Translations under genes and position numbers: made by a program | Notes under the pieces: model-generated | Database searches by the model: none | What the model was told of the DNA's origin: nothing | Seen by the model: the letters and a program-made list of their open reading frames with translations, nothing else | Shown here: positions 16,275 to 25,874 of the stretch, piece after piece | How positions within the stretch are numbered: the first letter of the stretch is position 1 | Layout: every line of letters starts with the position of its first letter | NCBI RefSeq assembly: GCF_003268675.1 | Contig: NZ_CP029378.1 | Coordinates: 6,758,001-6,822,000 of the forward strand | DNA length: 64,000 bases | Direction of reading: 5' to 3' | Source: Streptomyces bacillaris | GTDB lineage: Bacteria; Actinomycetota; Actinomycetes; Streptomycetales; Streptomycetaceae

Positions 16275-18896
16275 TTGCCAGACGAGGCCCAGTCAGCCGC
16301 CGCCCCGCAGCCCGACAAGCCCGCGGCGGCCCCCGCCACGCCCGCGAAGGCCGCGCCCTCGAACGCGCCGAAGCCCGCGCCCCCGGAGCCCGGCGCAGGC
16401 TCCGCGCGCCCCCCGGCCGCCGAGCCGTCCGGCACGTCCGCCGGGAAACCGGCAGACGCCTCCCCGGCCCCCGCGCGCCCGGCCGCCGGGCCGCCCGCCA
16501 AGCCCTCCGGCACGCCCCCGCCGAAGCCCCCGGCCCCCACCCCGCCGCCGGCCCCGGTGAAGCCCGCCGCCCCGGCCGGATCTGCCTCCCGCTCCGGCGG
16601 CTCCTCCAACCGGGTGCGGGCCCGCCTCGCCCGCCTGGGCGTACAGCGCTCCAGCCCGTACAACCCGGTCCTGGAACCCCTCCTCCGTACGGTCCGGGGC
16701 AACGACCCCAAGATCGAGACGGCCACCCTCCGCCAGATCGAGCGCGCCTACCAGGTGGCCGAGCGCTGGCACCGCGGCCAGAAGCGCAAGAGCGGCGACC
16801 CGTACATCACCCACCCGCTCGCCGTCACCACGATCCTGGCCGAGCTGGGCATGGATCCGGCCACCCTGATGGCCGGGCTGCTCCACGACACCGTCGAGGA
16901 CACCGAGTACGGCCTGGACACCCTCAAGCGCGAGTTCGGCGACCAGGTCGCCCTGCTCGTCGACGGCGTCACCAAGCTGGACAAGGTCAAGTTCGGCGAG
17001 GCCGCCCAGGCCGAGACCGTACGCAAGATGGTCGTCGCCATGGCCAAGGACCCCCGGGTCCTGGTCATCAAGCTCGCGGACCGCCTGCACAACATGCGCA
17101 CCATGCGCTATCTCAAGCGGGAGAAGCAGGAGAAGAAGGCCCGCGAGACGCTGGAGATCTACGCCCCGCTGGCACACCGGCTGGGCATGAACACCATCAA
17201 GTGGGAGCTGGAGGACCTCGCCTTCGCGATCCTCTACCCCAAGATGTACGACGAGATCGTCCGGCTCGTCGCGGAGCGGGCCCCCAAGCGCGACGAGTAC
17301 CTGGCCATAGTGACCGACGAGGTCCAGGCCGACCTGCGCGCCGCCCGCATCAAGGCCACTGTCACCGGCCGCCCCAAGCACTACTACAGCGTCTACCAGA
17401 AGATGATCGTGCGGGGCCGCGACTTCGCAGAGATCTACGACCTGGTGGGCATCCGCGTGCTCGTCGACACCGTCCGCGACTGCTACGCGGCGCTCGGCAC
17501 CGTCCACGCCCGGTGGAACCCGGTGCCGGGGCGGTTCAAGGACTACATCGCGATGCCCAAGTTCAACATGTACCAGTCGCTGCACACCACGGTGATCGGT
17601 CCCAGCGGCAAGCCCGTCGAGCTGCAGATCCGTACGTTCGACATGCACCGCCGCGCCGAGTACGGCATTGCCGCCCACTGGAAGTACAAGCAGGAGGCCG
17701 TCGCGGGCGCCTCCAAGGTCCGTACCGACGTCCCCAAGAACACCGGCCGCGGCCAGGACACCGTCAACGACATGGCGTGGCTGCGCCAGCTCCTGGACTG
17801 GCAGAAGGAGACCGAGGACCCCAGCGAGTTCCTGGAGTCCCTGCGCTTCGACCTCTCGCGCAACGAGGTCTTCGTCTTCACGCCCAAGGGCGACGTGATA
17901 GCGCTGCCCGCCGGCGCCACCCCGGTCGACTTCGCGTACGCCGTCCACACCGAGGTCGGCCACAGGACAATAGGAGCACGTGTCAACGGGCGGCTCGTCC
18001 CGCTCGAATCGACCCTCGACAACGGCGACCTGGTGGAGGTCTTCACCTCCAAGGCTGCCGGAGCGGGCCCCTCCCGGGACTGGCTCGGCTTCGTCAAGTC
18101 ACCGCGCGCCCGCAACAAGATCCGCGCCTGGTTCTCCAAGGAGCGCCGCGACGAGGCCATCGAGCAGGGCAAGGACGCCATCGCGCGCGCCATGCGCAAG
18201 CAGAACCTGCCGATCCAGCGCATCCTGACCGGCGACTCCCTGGTCACCCTCGCCCACGAGATGCGCTACCCGGACATCTCCTCGCTGTACGCGGCGATCG
18301 GTGAGGGCCATGTCGCGGCGGCCGGCGTCGTGCAGAAGCTGGTGCAGGCGCTCGGCGGCCACGACGAGGCCAACGAGGACCTGGCCGAAGCCACCCCGCC
18401 CTCGCACGGCGGCCGCAGCAAGCGCCGGGCCAACGCCGACCCCGGTGTCGTCGTCAAGGGCGTCGAGGACGTCTGGGTCAAGCTCGCCCGCTGCTGCACT
18501 CCGGTCCCCGGCGACCCGATCATCGGCTTCGTCACCCGGGGCAGCGGCGTCTCCGTGCACCGCGCCGACTGCGTCAACGTCGAATCGCTCTCCCAGCAGC
18601 CCGAGCGGATCCTCGACGTCGAATGGGCCCCCACCCAGTCCTCGGTCTTCCTGGTCGCCATCCAGGTCGAGGCGCTGGACCGTTCCCGGCTCCTCTCGGA
18701 CGTCACGAGGATCCTCTCGGACCAGCACGTCAACATCCTGTCGGCGGCCGTCCAGACCTCCCGCGACCGGGTGGCCACCTCCCGCTTCACCTTCGAGATG
18801 GGCGACCCCAAGCACCTGGGGCACGTCCTGAAGGCCGTACGCGGCGTAGAGGGCGTCTACGACGTCTACCGGGTCACCTCGGCCCGCAGGCCGTGA
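16275..18896 (+). CDS. relA: Bifunctional (p)ppGpp synthetase/hydrolase RelA
   Basis: An 873-residue RelA/SpoT homologue. Domains in order: Ala/Pro-rich low-complexity N-terminus (2-112), HD hydrolase (H-D pair in LLHDTVEDTEYG, near 203), synthetase (RGRDFAEIYDLVGIRV to ELQIRTFDMHRRAEYGIAAHW, about 375-475), TGS (about 532-592), the CC/zinc-finger-like segment ARCCTPVPGDPI, and ACT (about 790-873). Both catalytic halves keep their key residues, so it should make and degrade (p)ppGpp in the stringent response. TTG start at 16275 with GAGGAG upstream; the N-terminal PDEAQ matches streptomycete RelA. Convergent with the DUF349 gene. Confidence 0.96.
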   Translation: MPDEAQSAAAPQPDKPAAAPATPAKAAPSNAPKPAPPEPGAGSARPPAAEPSGTSAGKPADASPAPARPAAGPPAKPSGTPPPKPPAPTPPPAPVKPAAPAGSASRSGGSSNRVRARLARLGVQRSSPYNPVLEPLLRTVRGNDPKIETATLRQIERAYQVAERWHRGQKRKSGDPYITHPLAVTTILAELGMDPATLMAGLLHDTVEDTEYGLDTLKREFGDQVALLVDGVTKLDKVKFGEAAQAETVRKMVVAMAKDPRVLVIKLADRLHNMRTMRYLKREKQEKKARETLEIYAPLAHRLGMNTIKWELEDLAFAILYPKMYDEIVRLVAERAPKRDEYLAIVTDEVQADLRAARIKATVTGRPKHYYSVYQKMIVRGRDFAEIYDLVGIRVLVDTVRDCYAALGTVHARWNPVPGRFKDYIAMPKFNMYQSLHTTVIGPSGKPVELQIRTFDMHRRAEYGIAAHWKYKQEAVAGASKVRTDVPKNTGRGQDTVNDMAWLRQLLDWQKETEDPSEFLESLRFDLSRNEVFVFTPKGDVIALPAGATPVDFAYAVHTEVGHRTIGARVNGRLVPLESTLDNGDLVEVFTSKAAGAGPSRDWLGFVKSPRARNKIRAWFSKERRDEAIEQGKDAIARAMRKQNLPIQRILTGDSLVTLAHEMRYPDISSLYAAIGEGHVAAAGVVQKLVQALGGHDEANEDLAEATPPSHGGRSKRRANADPGVVVKGVEDVWVKLARCCTPVPGDPIIGFVTRGSGVSVHRADCVNVESLSQQPERILDVEWAPTQSSVFLVAIQVEALDRSRLLSDVTRILSDQHVNILSAAVQTSRDRVATSRFTFEMGDPKHLGHVLKAVRGVEGVYDVYRVTSARRP

Positions 18897-18938
18897 CCGT
18901 GGCCACGGAAGCCCACAGGCCATAGCAGCGGCAACGGA

Positions 18939-18975
18939 AGAAGCCCCGGTACGCATCGCGCGTACCGGGGCTTCT
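18939..18975. terminator. Bidirectional hairpin between relA and the DUF349 gene
   Basis: AGAAGCCCCGGTACGC (18939-18954) pairs with GCGTACCGGGGCTTCT (18960-18975) over 16 bp with loop ATCGC. It lies midway between the two convergent stops and can serve both strands. Confidence 0.88.
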
Positions 18976-18993
18976 CCGTCAGCCGTGGCTGGC

Positions 18994-20223
18994 TCAGCCG
19001 CCGAACTCCTCCAGGCCCTTCAGCGCCTGGTCCAGCAGCGCCTGGCGGCCCTCCAGCTCCTTGGCCAGCTTGTCCGCGCGGGCGTTGTTGCCCTGGGCGC
19101 GCGCGGTGTCGATCTGGCCGCGCAGCTTGTCCACCGCCGCCTGGAGCTGACCGGTCAGACCCTCGGCACGGGCCCGCGCCTCCGGGTTGGTCCGGCGCCA
19201 CTCGGACTCCTCGGCCTCCTGGAGCGCCCGCTCCACCGCCTGCATCCGGCCCTCGACCTTCGGGCGGGCGTCTCGCGGTACGTGGCCGATGGCCTCCCAG
19301 CGCTCGTTGATACCCCGGAAAGCGGCCCGGGCCGCCTTCAGGTCCTTCACGGGCACCAGCTTCTCGGCCTCGGCGGCAAGCTCCTCCTTCAGCTTGAGGT
19401 TCTCGCCCTGCTCGGCGTCGCGTTCCGCGAAGACCTCGCCACGGGCGGCGAAGAAGACGTCCTGGGCGCCGCGGAAGCGGTTCCACAGGTCGTCCTCGGC
19501 CTCGCGCTGGGCGCGGCCCGCCGCCTTCCACTCGGTCATCAGATCGCGGTAGCGCGCGGCCGTGCCGACCCAGTCCGTCGAACCGGAGAGCGACTCGGCC
19601 TCGGCGACCAGCTTCTCCTTGGCCTTGCGGGCCTCCTCGCGCTGGGCGTCCAGCGCGGCGAAGTGGGCCTTGCGCCGCTTGGAGAACGCCGAGCGGGCGT
19701 GCGAGAAGCGGTGCCACAGCTCGTCGTCCGACTTGCGGTCCAGACGGGGGAGACCCTTCCAGGTGTCCACCAGCGCCCGCAGCCGCTCACCGGCGGCGCG
19801 CCACTGCTCGCTCTTCGCCAGCTCCTCGGCCTCGGCGACCAGCGCCTCCTTGGCCTGCTTGGCCTCGTCGGTCTGCTTGGCCTTGAGGACCTTGCGCTCC
19901 TCGCGCCGCGCCTCGACCGTCGCCACGAGCGCGTCCAGCCGCTTGCGCAGTGCGTCCAGGTCGCCCACCGCGTGGTGCTCGTCCACCTGCTGCCGCAGAT
20001 GGTCGATCGCGGTCGTCGCGTCCTTCGCCGACAGATCGGTGGTCTTCACCCGCCGTTCGAGGAGGCCGATCTCGACCACAATGCCGTCGTACTTGCGCTC
20101 GAAATAGGCCAGAGCCTCTTCAGGCGAACCGGCCTGCCACGATCCGACGACCTGCTCGCCGTCGGCTGTACGCACGTACACGGTGCCCGTCTCATCGACG
20201 CGGCCCCACGGGTCGCTGCTCAC
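18994..20223 (-). CDS. DUF349 coiled-coil protein
   Basis: A 409-residue, highly charged, almost wholly helical protein with about four tandem DUF349 repeats, each with a Trp and an Arg/Phe-rich core (for example WKAAGRAQREAEDDLWNRFR and WKGLPRLDRKSDDELWHRFS). It has no signal or membrane segment and is cytoplasmic. The N-terminal 60 residues (SSDPWGRVDETGTVYVRTADGEQ) form a small beta domain seen in actinobacterial members. The molecular function of DUF349 is unknown to me. GTG at 20223 with GGAGGAGG upstream. It follows the cyclophilin gene on the same strand after a 201-bp gap. Confidence 0.88.
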   Translation of the reverse strand: MSSDPWGRVDETGTVYVRTADGEQVVGSWQAGSPEEALAYFERKYDGIVVEIGLLERRVKTTDLSAKDATTAIDHLRQQVDEHHAVGDLDALRKRLDALVATVEARREERKVLKAKQTDEAKQAKEALVAEAEELAKSEQWRAAGERLRALVDTWKGLPRLDRKSDDELWHRFSHARSAFSKRRKAHFAALDAQREEARKAKEKLVAEAESLSGSTDWVGTAARYRDLMTEWKAAGRAQREAEDDLWNRFRGAQDVFFAARGEVFAERDAEQGENLKLKEELAAEAEKLVPVKDLKAARAAFRGINERWEAIGHVPRDARPKVEGRMQAVERALQEAEESEWRRTNPEARARAEGLTGQLQAAVDKLRGQIDTARAQGNNARADKLAKELEGRQALLDQALKGLEEFGG

Positions 20224-20424
20224 AGCGCCTCCTCCACCTGATGCCTGCGAGGGGGTTCGCCCCCGGGCATCGTCCACAGTTTCCTCGGGCGGGCCTCGCC
20301 CGCCCTGCACAACGCCAATCTAGGCGACCGGCCGCCCGGCTGTCCGCACTCCGCGCGGCCGAAATTCTTCGCTCCCGCCCGGCGGCCCGGGACGCCGTAC
20401 GCGCCGCGGGGCCGTACGTCCGGA

Positions 20425-21216
20425 TCAGTCCTTCTCGACGGCCGCCTTCTTGATCTCCACGGCCTTCTTCGGCGCACCGTCACCAGCGCCGCCCTCGACA
20501 CCCGCGGCGCCGACCGTCTCGACGACCTTCAGGGACTCCTTGTCGAGCTTGCCGAACGGGGTGTACGTCGGGGGCAGCTTGGTGTCCTTGTAGACCAGGA
20601 AGAACTGGCTGCCGCCGGAGTCCGGCTGGCCGGTGTTGGCCATCGCCACCGTGCCCGCCGGGAACGTCACCGCACCGTCGTCGCCCGCCTTGCCGAGCGC
20701 GGTCAGGTTCTCGTCCGGGATGTTGTAGCCGGGGCCGCCCGTGCCGTCGCCCTTCGGGTCACCGCACTGCAGCACGTAGATGTTCTGCGTGGTGAGGCGG
20801 TGGCACTTGGTCCCGTCGAAGAAGCCCTTGTCCGCGAGCGCCTTGAAGGAGTTCGTCGTGTGCGGGGTCTTCGAGGCGTCCATGGCGAACGCTATGTCGC
20901 CCTGGCTCGTCCCCAGCGACATCGTGTACGTCGCCTTCTTGTCGATCGTCATCGGCGGCTCGGGCGCCTTGCTCTCGGTCTCCGAGGGCGTCGGCTCCGG
21001 GCTCTGGCTCGCGGCCGCCTCGTTCTTCTTGTCCTTGTCGTCGTCCTTGCCCGACAGCACGAACGCGCTCACGCCCACGACGGCGACCACGGCCACCGAC
21101 GCCGCCACTATCGCGGTGATGCGCTTCGTCCGGCGACGGGCTTCCTCCCGGCGCTTCTGCTGGCGCTCGAACTTCTCCCGGGCGAGCTGCCGCCTCCGCT
21201 GTTCGCTGCTGGACAC
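20425..21216 (-). CDS. Membrane-anchored cyclophilin-type peptidyl-prolyl isomerase
   Basis: A 263-residue protein. A basic, Gln/Arg-rich cytoplasmic N-terminus (1-30) is followed by one transmembrane helix (about 31-53), an acidic Ser/Pro/Thr linker (54-85), and an extracytoplasmic cyclophilin domain (about 90-250). The catalytic Arg is kept in KCHRLTT, and GGSQFFLVYKDTKLPPTYTPFG matches the cyclophilin core. It likely assists folding of secreted proteins outside the membrane. GTG at 21216 is preceded by AAGGAG at good spacing. It is divergent from the metallo-hydrolase gene; the 168-bp gap has TAGGCT at 21321-21326 as a possible -10 for the plus strand. Confidence 0.92.
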   Translation of the reverse strand: MSSSEQRRRQLAREKFERQQKRREEARRRTKRITAIVAASVAVVAVVGVSAFVLSGKDDDKDKKNEAAASQSPEPTPSETESKAPEPPMTIDKKATYTMSLGTSQGDIAFAMDASKTPHTTNSFKALADKGFFDGTKCHRLTTQNIYVLQCGDPKGDGTGGPGYNIPDENLTALGKAGDDGAVTFPAGTVAMANTGQPDSGGSQFFLVYKDTKLPPTYTPFGKLDKESLKVVETVGAAGVEGGAGDGAPKKAVEIKKAAVEKD

Positions 21217-21384
21217 CGGTTGGGCTCCTTGTTACGTCGTGACGTCGGGGATACGTCGGGGGATTCGGGTCTGGACTGCCCGTACCGTATATGGGTTACC
21301 TGTGTCATGAGGAGCGCCGGTAGGCTCTGAACTGCTGCGACCCATGCCACCACCGCATCCTCCGGACGAACATTAAGGACGATC

Positions 21385-22074
21385 GTGCTCATTGCCGGGT
21401 TCCCCGCCGGGGCCTGGGGGACCAACTGCTATCTGGTCGCCCCCGCCGCCGGTGAGGAGTGCGTGATCATCGACCCGGGCCACCAGGCCGCCCAGGGCGT
21501 CGAGGAAACGCTGAAGAAGCATCGGCTCAAGCCCGTCGCCGTCGTGCTCACCCACGGCCACATCGACCATGTCGCCTCGGTCGTCCCGGTCTGCGGCGCC
21601 CATGACGTCCCCGCCTGGATCCACCCCGAGGACCGCTACATGATGAGCGACCCGGAGAAGGCGCTCGGCCGCTCCATCGGGATGCCGCTCATGGGCGAGC
21701 TGACGGTGGGGGAGCCGGACGACCTCAAGGAGCTGACCGACGGCTCGAAGCTGACCCTGGCGGGGCTGGAGTTCGGCGTCTCGCACGCGCCCGGCCATAC
21801 CAAGGGGTCGGTGACGTTCGGGATGCCCGAGGCCGCGGACATCCCGCCGGTCCTCTTCTCGGGCGACCTGCTCTTCGCCGGCTCCGTCGGACGCACCGAC
21901 CTGCCCGGCGGCGACCACGCCGAGCTGCTGAGGTCGCTGGCCCGTGTGTGCCTGCCCCTCGACGACTCGACCGTGGTGCTGTCGGGCCACGGCCCCCAGA
22001 CGACCATCGGCCGCGAGCGCGCCACCAACCCGTTCCTGAACGGGCTGGACGCGGCGCCGCGCCGAGGACTGTAG
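21385..22074 (+). CDS. Glyoxalase II-like metallo-beta-lactamase-fold hydrolase
   Basis: A 229-residue MBL-fold enzyme. The metal motif HxHxDH is H57-G-H59-I-D61-H62, a further His is in SHAPGHTKGSV, the bridging Asp in FSGDLLFAGSVGRTD, and the last His in LSGHGPQTTIG, so the binuclear site is complete. Closest general class is hydroxyacylglutathione hydrolase-like, but streptomycetes use mycothiol, so the substrate is uncertain. GTG at 21385. hisS starts 16 bp after its stop, so they are probably co-transcribed. Confidence 0.88.
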   Translation: MLIAGFPAGAWGTNCYLVAPAAGEECVIIDPGHQAAQGVEETLKKHRLKPVAVVLTHGHIDHVASVVPVCGAHDVPAWIHPEDRYMMSDPEKALGRSIGMPLMGELTVGEPDDLKELTDGSKLTLAGLEFGVSHAPGHTKGSVTFGMPEAADIPPVLFSGDLLFAGSVGRTDLPGGDHAELLRSLARVCLPLDDSTVVLSGHGPQTTIGRERATNPFLNGLDAAPRRGL

Positions 22075-22090
22075 ACGAGAGACCTATTAC

Positions 22091-23353
22091 GTGAGCACCT
22101 TCCAGGCCCCCAAGGGCACCTACGACCTGATCCCGCCGGACTCCGCGAAGTTCCTGGCGGTGCGCGAGGCCATCTCCGCGCCCCTGCGCGACTCCGGCTA
22201 CGGCTACATCGAGACCCCCGGCTTCGAGAACGTGGAGCTGTTCGCGCGCGGTGTCGGTGAGTCCACCGACATCGTCACCAAGGAGATGTACACCCTCACC
22301 ACCAAGGGCGGCGACCAGCTGGCGCTGCGCCCCGAGGGCACCGCATCCGTCCTGCGCGCGGCCCTGGAGGCCAACCTCCACAAGGCCGGCAACCTCCCCG
22401 TCAAGCTCTGGTACTCCGGCTCGTACTACCGCTACGAGCGCCCGCAGAAGGGCCGCTACCGCCACTTCTCGCAGGTCGGCGCCGAGGCCATCGGCACCGA
22501 GGACCCGGTCCTGGACGCCGAGCTGATCATCCTGGCCGACCAGGCGTACCGCTCGCTGGGCCTGCGCCAGTTCCGCATCCTGCTGAACTCGCTGGGCGAC
22601 AAGGAGTGCCGCCCGGTCTACCGGGAGGCGCTCCAGACCTTCCTGCGCGACCTCGACCTGGACGAGGAGACCCGCCGCCGCATCGAGATCAACCCGCTGC
22701 GCGTCCTGGACGACAAGCGGGCCGACGTACAGAAGCAGCTCACCGACGCCCCCCGGCTCCGTGACTACCTCTGCGACGCCTGCAAGGCGTACCACGAGGA
22801 GGTTCGCGCGCTGCTCACGGCGGCGGGCGTGGTGTACGAGGACGACGAGAAGCTCGTCCGCGGCCTCGACTACTACACCCGCACCACCTTCGAGTTCGTC
22901 CACGACGGCCTGGGCTCCCAGTCCGCGGTGGGCGGCGGCGGCCGCTACGACGGCCTCTCCGAAATGATCGGCGGCCCCGCGCTGCCGTCCGTCGGCTGGG
23001 CCCTCGGCGTGGACCGCACGGTCCTCGCCCTGGAGGCCGAGGGCGTCGAGCTGGACCTCCCCGTCACCACCAGCGTGTACGCGGTCCCGCTCGGCGACGA
23101 GGCCCGCCGGGCCCTCTTCACGGTCGTCACCGAACTGCGCCGCGCGGGCGTAGCCGCCGACTTCGCCTTCGGCGGCCGGGGCCTCAAGGGCGCGATGAAG
23201 AGCGCCAACCGCTCCGGCGCGCGCTACACCCTGGTCGCGGGCGAACGCGATCTGGCCGAGGGCGTCGTCCAGCTCAAGGACATGGAGTCCGGCGAGCAGG
23301 CGGCGGTGGCGCTGGCCGACGTGGTCGCGGAGCTGAAGACCCGGCTCGGCTGA
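22091..23353 (+). CDS. hisS: Histidyl-tRNA synthetase
   Basis: A 420-residue class II aminoacyl-tRNA synthetase. Motif 2 is WYSGSYYRYERPQKGRYRHF, the histidine-specific motif LVRGLDYYTRTTFEFV is present, motif 3 is GGRYDGLSEM with the nearby GWALGVDR, and the C-terminal anticodon-binding domain runs from about residue 325 to the end. N-terminal FQAPKGTYDLIP is typical. GTG at 22091. The 3' end, including the stop codon, is partly duplicated 37 bp downstream (see findings). Confidence 0.97.
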   Translation: MSTFQAPKGTYDLIPPDSAKFLAVREAISAPLRDSGYGYIETPGFENVELFARGVGESTDIVTKEMYTLTTKGGDQLALRPEGTASVLRAALEANLHKAGNLPVKLWYSGSYYRYERPQKGRYRHFSQVGAEAIGTEDPVLDAELIILADQAYRSLGLRQFRILLNSLGDKECRPVYREALQTFLRDLDLDEETRRRIEINPLRVLDDKRADVQKQLTDAPRLRDYLCDACKAYHEEVRALLTAAGVVYEDDEKLVRGLDYYTRTTFEFVHDGLGSQSAVGGGGRYDGLSEMIGGPALPSVGWALGVDRTVLALEAEGVELDLPVTTSVYAVPLGDEARRALFTVVTELRRAGVAADFAFGGRGLKGAMKSANRSGARYTLVAGERDLAEGVVQLKDMESGEQAAVALADVVAELKTRLG

Positions 23354-23704
23354 GCCGGCCGGTCGTACGGAGAACACCCGGCTCGGCTGAGTGGTCGTAC
23401 GGGAAGGGCGCGGGCCGGAGGCTTCAGGTCTCCGGCCTGCGCCCTCTCGCGTGGGCGGGGCCTCCCAGCGCTCCGTGCCGAGCGGCCTCCGGCCGTGGCG
23501 GACCCCGCCGACGTCAACACGGCCGCCGCCGATTCATCCTCGCGCCCGCCCACCACGGGTTGCGTCGCGCACCCGGGCACCCTGCGGCGGAGGGCACTTC
23601 CCGGCCACCGGTCGTACGCCTTTATGTCCATCGAACGGATGACCCGTCCCGGGGTGCGGCACAATGACCATGCCCGGCTGACCACTCAGTGATGGAACGG
23701 CGAT
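23354..23704 (+). other. Intergenic region hisS-VKOR (351 bp)
   Basis: It contains a partial copy of the hisS 3' end (16 bp at 23376-23391 identical to 23339-23354, each followed by GGTCGTACGG), then a terminator (23406-23444), then about 250 bp with no gene or strong promoter that I can see. CAATGACCATGCC at 23663 onward precedes the VKOR start. Confidence 0.6.
23406..23444 (+). terminator. Hairpin after hisS
   Basis: GGGCGCGGGCCGGAG (23406-23420) pairs with CTCCGGCCTGCGCCC (23430-23444) with one mismatch and a 9-base loop. Confidence 0.8.
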
Positions 23705-24343
23705 ATGACGACTGCAGCGGTAGACCACCAGCCCTCATCCGACCAGGAGGAGGACGGCGGCAAGCGCACCTTCGGGGCCGGACGGGGTCTCGCCCTGCTC
23801 CTGGTGATCACCGGCGCGGCCGGACTGCTGGCCTCCTGGATCATCACGATCGACAAGTTCAAGCTGCTGGAGGACCCCTCCTTCACCCCCGGCTGCAGCC
23901 TCAACCCCGTCGTCGCGTGCGGCAACATCATGAAGAGCGAGCAGGCCTCGGCCTTCGGGTTCCCCAACCCGATGCTCGGCCTGGTCACGTACGGCATGGT
24001 CATCGCCATCGGCATGGGCCTGCTCGCCGGTGCCCGCTACCGCAGCTGGTTCTGGCTCGGCCTCAACGCGGGCACCCTGTTCGGCGTCGGCTTCTGCACC
24101 TGGCTCCAGTACCAGTCGCTGTACAACATCAACTCGCTCTGCCTGTGGTGCTGCCTCGCCTGGGTCGCCACGATCATCATGTTCTGCTATGTGACCACGC
24201 ACAACGTCAAGCACCGCATCCTCCCCGCGCCCGCCTGGCTGCGGAACGGGCTGACCGAGTTCCACTGGGTGCCGCCGGTGCTGTGGATCGGGATCATCGG
24301 CATGCTGATCCTGACCCGCTGGTGGGACTTCTGGACCAGCTGA
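23705..24343 (+). CDS. Vitamin K epoxide reductase (VKOR) family membrane protein
   Basis: A 212-residue protein with about five transmembrane helices. The redox centre CxxC is C146-LW-C149 (followed by C150), and the loop cysteine pair C64 and C72 lies in TPGCSLNPVVACGNIM. This is the full VKOR cysteine set. In actinobacteria VKOR takes the place of DsbB: it reoxidises a DsbA-like partner with menaquinone and so drives disulfide formation in exported proteins. No partner thioredoxin gene is adjacent. ATG at 23705. A strong terminator follows. Confidence 0.92.
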   Translation: MTTAAVDHQPSSDQEEDGGKRTFGAGRGLALLLVITGAAGLLASWIITIDKFKLLEDPSFTPGCSLNPVVACGNIMKSEQASAFGFPNPMLGLVTYGMVIAIGMGLLAGARYRSWFWLGLNAGTLFGVGFCTWLQYQSLYNINSLCLWCCLAWVATIIMFCYVTTHNVKHRILPAPAWLRNGLTEFHWVPPVLWIGIIGMLILTRWWDFWTS

Positions 24344-24360
24344 CCCCGACCGCCGACCCG

Positions 24361-24398
24361 ACGCCCCCGGCCGCCTGCCCGCAGGCGGCCGGGGGCGT
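24361..24398 (+). terminator. Perfect long hairpin after the VKOR gene
   Basis: ACGCCCCCGGCCGCCTGC (24361-24378) is complementary to 24381-24398; the real loop must include the inner bases GCCCGC. It ends with TTG and lies 17 bases after the stop. Confidence 0.88.
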
Positions 24399-24427
24399 TG
24401 TCAGTGGGGTCGCTTAGGCTTCATGAC

Positions 24428-25798
24428 GTGGAGCCCGACCTCTTTACCGCAGCCGCCGAAGACCGCCAGGAGAAGGACCCGTCCGCCAGCCCCCTCGCTG
24501 TCCGGATGCGCCCCCGTGCCCTGGACGAGGTCGTCGGCCAGCAGCATCTGCTCAAGCCGGGCTCGCCGCTCCGCAGACTCGTCGAGGGGAGCGGCGGCCC
24601 GGCCGGCGCCTCCTCGGTGATCCTGTGGGGCCCGCCCGGCACCGGGAAGACGACTCTCGCGTACGTGGTCAGCAAGGCCACCAACAAGCGCTTCGTCGAG
24701 CTGTCCGCGATCACCGCGGGCGTCAAGGAGGTCCGGGCCGTCATCGAGAGCGCCCGCCGCGCCTCCGGCGGCTTCGGCAAGGAGACCGTCCTCTTCCTGG
24801 ACGAGATCCACCGCTTCTCCAAGGCCCAGCAGGACTCCCTGCTCCCCGCCGTGGAGAACCGCTGGGTGACCCTGATCGCGGCCACCACGGAGAATCCGTA
24901 CTTCTCGGTGATCTCACCGCTGCTCTCGCGCTCCCTGCTGCTCACCCTGGAGCCGCTGACCGACGACGACCTGCGCGATCTGGTGCGCCGGGCGCTGACC
25001 GACGAGCGCGGCCTCGGCGGGGCGCTCACGCTGCCCGAGGACGCGGAGGCGCATCTGCTGCGCATCGCGGGCGGCGACGCGCGCCGGGTGCTCACGGCCC
25101 TGGAGGCGGCGGCCGGTGCGGCGCTCGCCACGCACGAGGCGGAGATCACGCTCGAGACGGTCGAGGCCACCGTCGACCGGGCCGCCGTGAAGTACGACCG
25201 GGACGGCGACCAGCACTACGACGTGGCCAGCGCGCTCATCAAGTCCATCCGCGGCTCCGACGTGGACGCCGCCCTGCACTATCTGGCCCGGATGATCGAG
25301 GCGGGGGAGGACCCCCGGTTCATCGCCCGGCGGCTGATGATCTCGGCCAGCGAGGACATCGGGCTCGCGGACCCCACCGCGCTGCCGACGGCGGTGGCGG
25401 CCGCCCAGGCCGTCGCCATGATCGGCTTCCCGGAGGCGGCGCTCACCCTGAGCCACGCCACGATCGCCCTCGCCCTCGCGCCGAAGTCCAACGCGGCGAC
25501 GCTCGCGATCTTCGCCGCGCAGGAGGACGTACGGAAGGGGCTCGCGGGCCCCGTCCCGGCCCATCTGCGCGACGGCCATTACAAGGGCGCGGCCAAGCTC
25601 GGCCACGCCCAGGGCTATATCTATCCGCATGACGTCCAGGGCGGTATCGCCGCCCAGCAGTACGCCCCGGACGCGGTCCGCGACCGGCGGTACTACACCC
25701 CCACGCGGCACGGCGCCGAGGCGAGATACGCGGAGGTGGTCGAGCGGGTCCGCGAGCGCCTGGGCCGCCAGGGCGGCGGCCCGGACCCGGCGTCCTGA
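24428..25798 (+). CDS. rarA: Replication-associated recombination protein A (AAA+ ATPase RarA/MgsA)
   Basis: A 456-residue clamp-loader-like AAA+ ATPase. Walker A is GPPGTGKTT (about 68-76), Walker B is LFLDEIHRF (about 122), and the sensor I region is AATTENP. The C-terminal tetramerisation domain is typical (LISASEDIGLADP; GHYKGAAKLGHAQGYIYPHD). RarA acts at stalled forks and single-strand gaps. Two starts are close: GTG at 24428 fits the frame, while the ATG at 24423 is out of frame. There is no good ribosome-binding site before the GTG (TTAGG only), so this may be a leaderless or weakly initiated gene. Confidence 0.93.
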   Translation: MEPDLFTAAAEDRQEKDPSASPLAVRMRPRALDEVVGQQHLLKPGSPLRRLVEGSGGPAGASSVILWGPPGTGKTTLAYVVSKATNKRFVELSAITAGVKEVRAVIESARRASGGFGKETVLFLDEIHRFSKAQQDSLLPAVENRWVTLIAATTENPYFSVISPLLSRSLLLTLEPLTDDDLRDLVRRALTDERGLGGALTLPEDAEAHLLRIAGGDARRVLTALEAAAGAALATHEAEITLETVEATVDRAAVKYDRDGDQHYDVASALIKSIRGSDVDAALHYLARMIEAGEDPRFIARRLMISASEDIGLADPTALPTAVAAAQAVAMIGFPEAALTLSHATIALALAPKSNAATLAIFAAQEDVRKGLAGPVPAHLRDGHYKGAAKLGHAQGYIYPHDVQGGIAAQQYAPDAVRDRRYYTPTRHGAEARYAEVVERVRERLGRQGGGPDPAS

Positions 25799-25874
25799 AC
25801 CACCAGGGTTCCGCCCTGGACCACTCCGGTCCCGCCCGGAACCGGCGTCCCGCCCGGAACCGCCCGGGGCGCGG

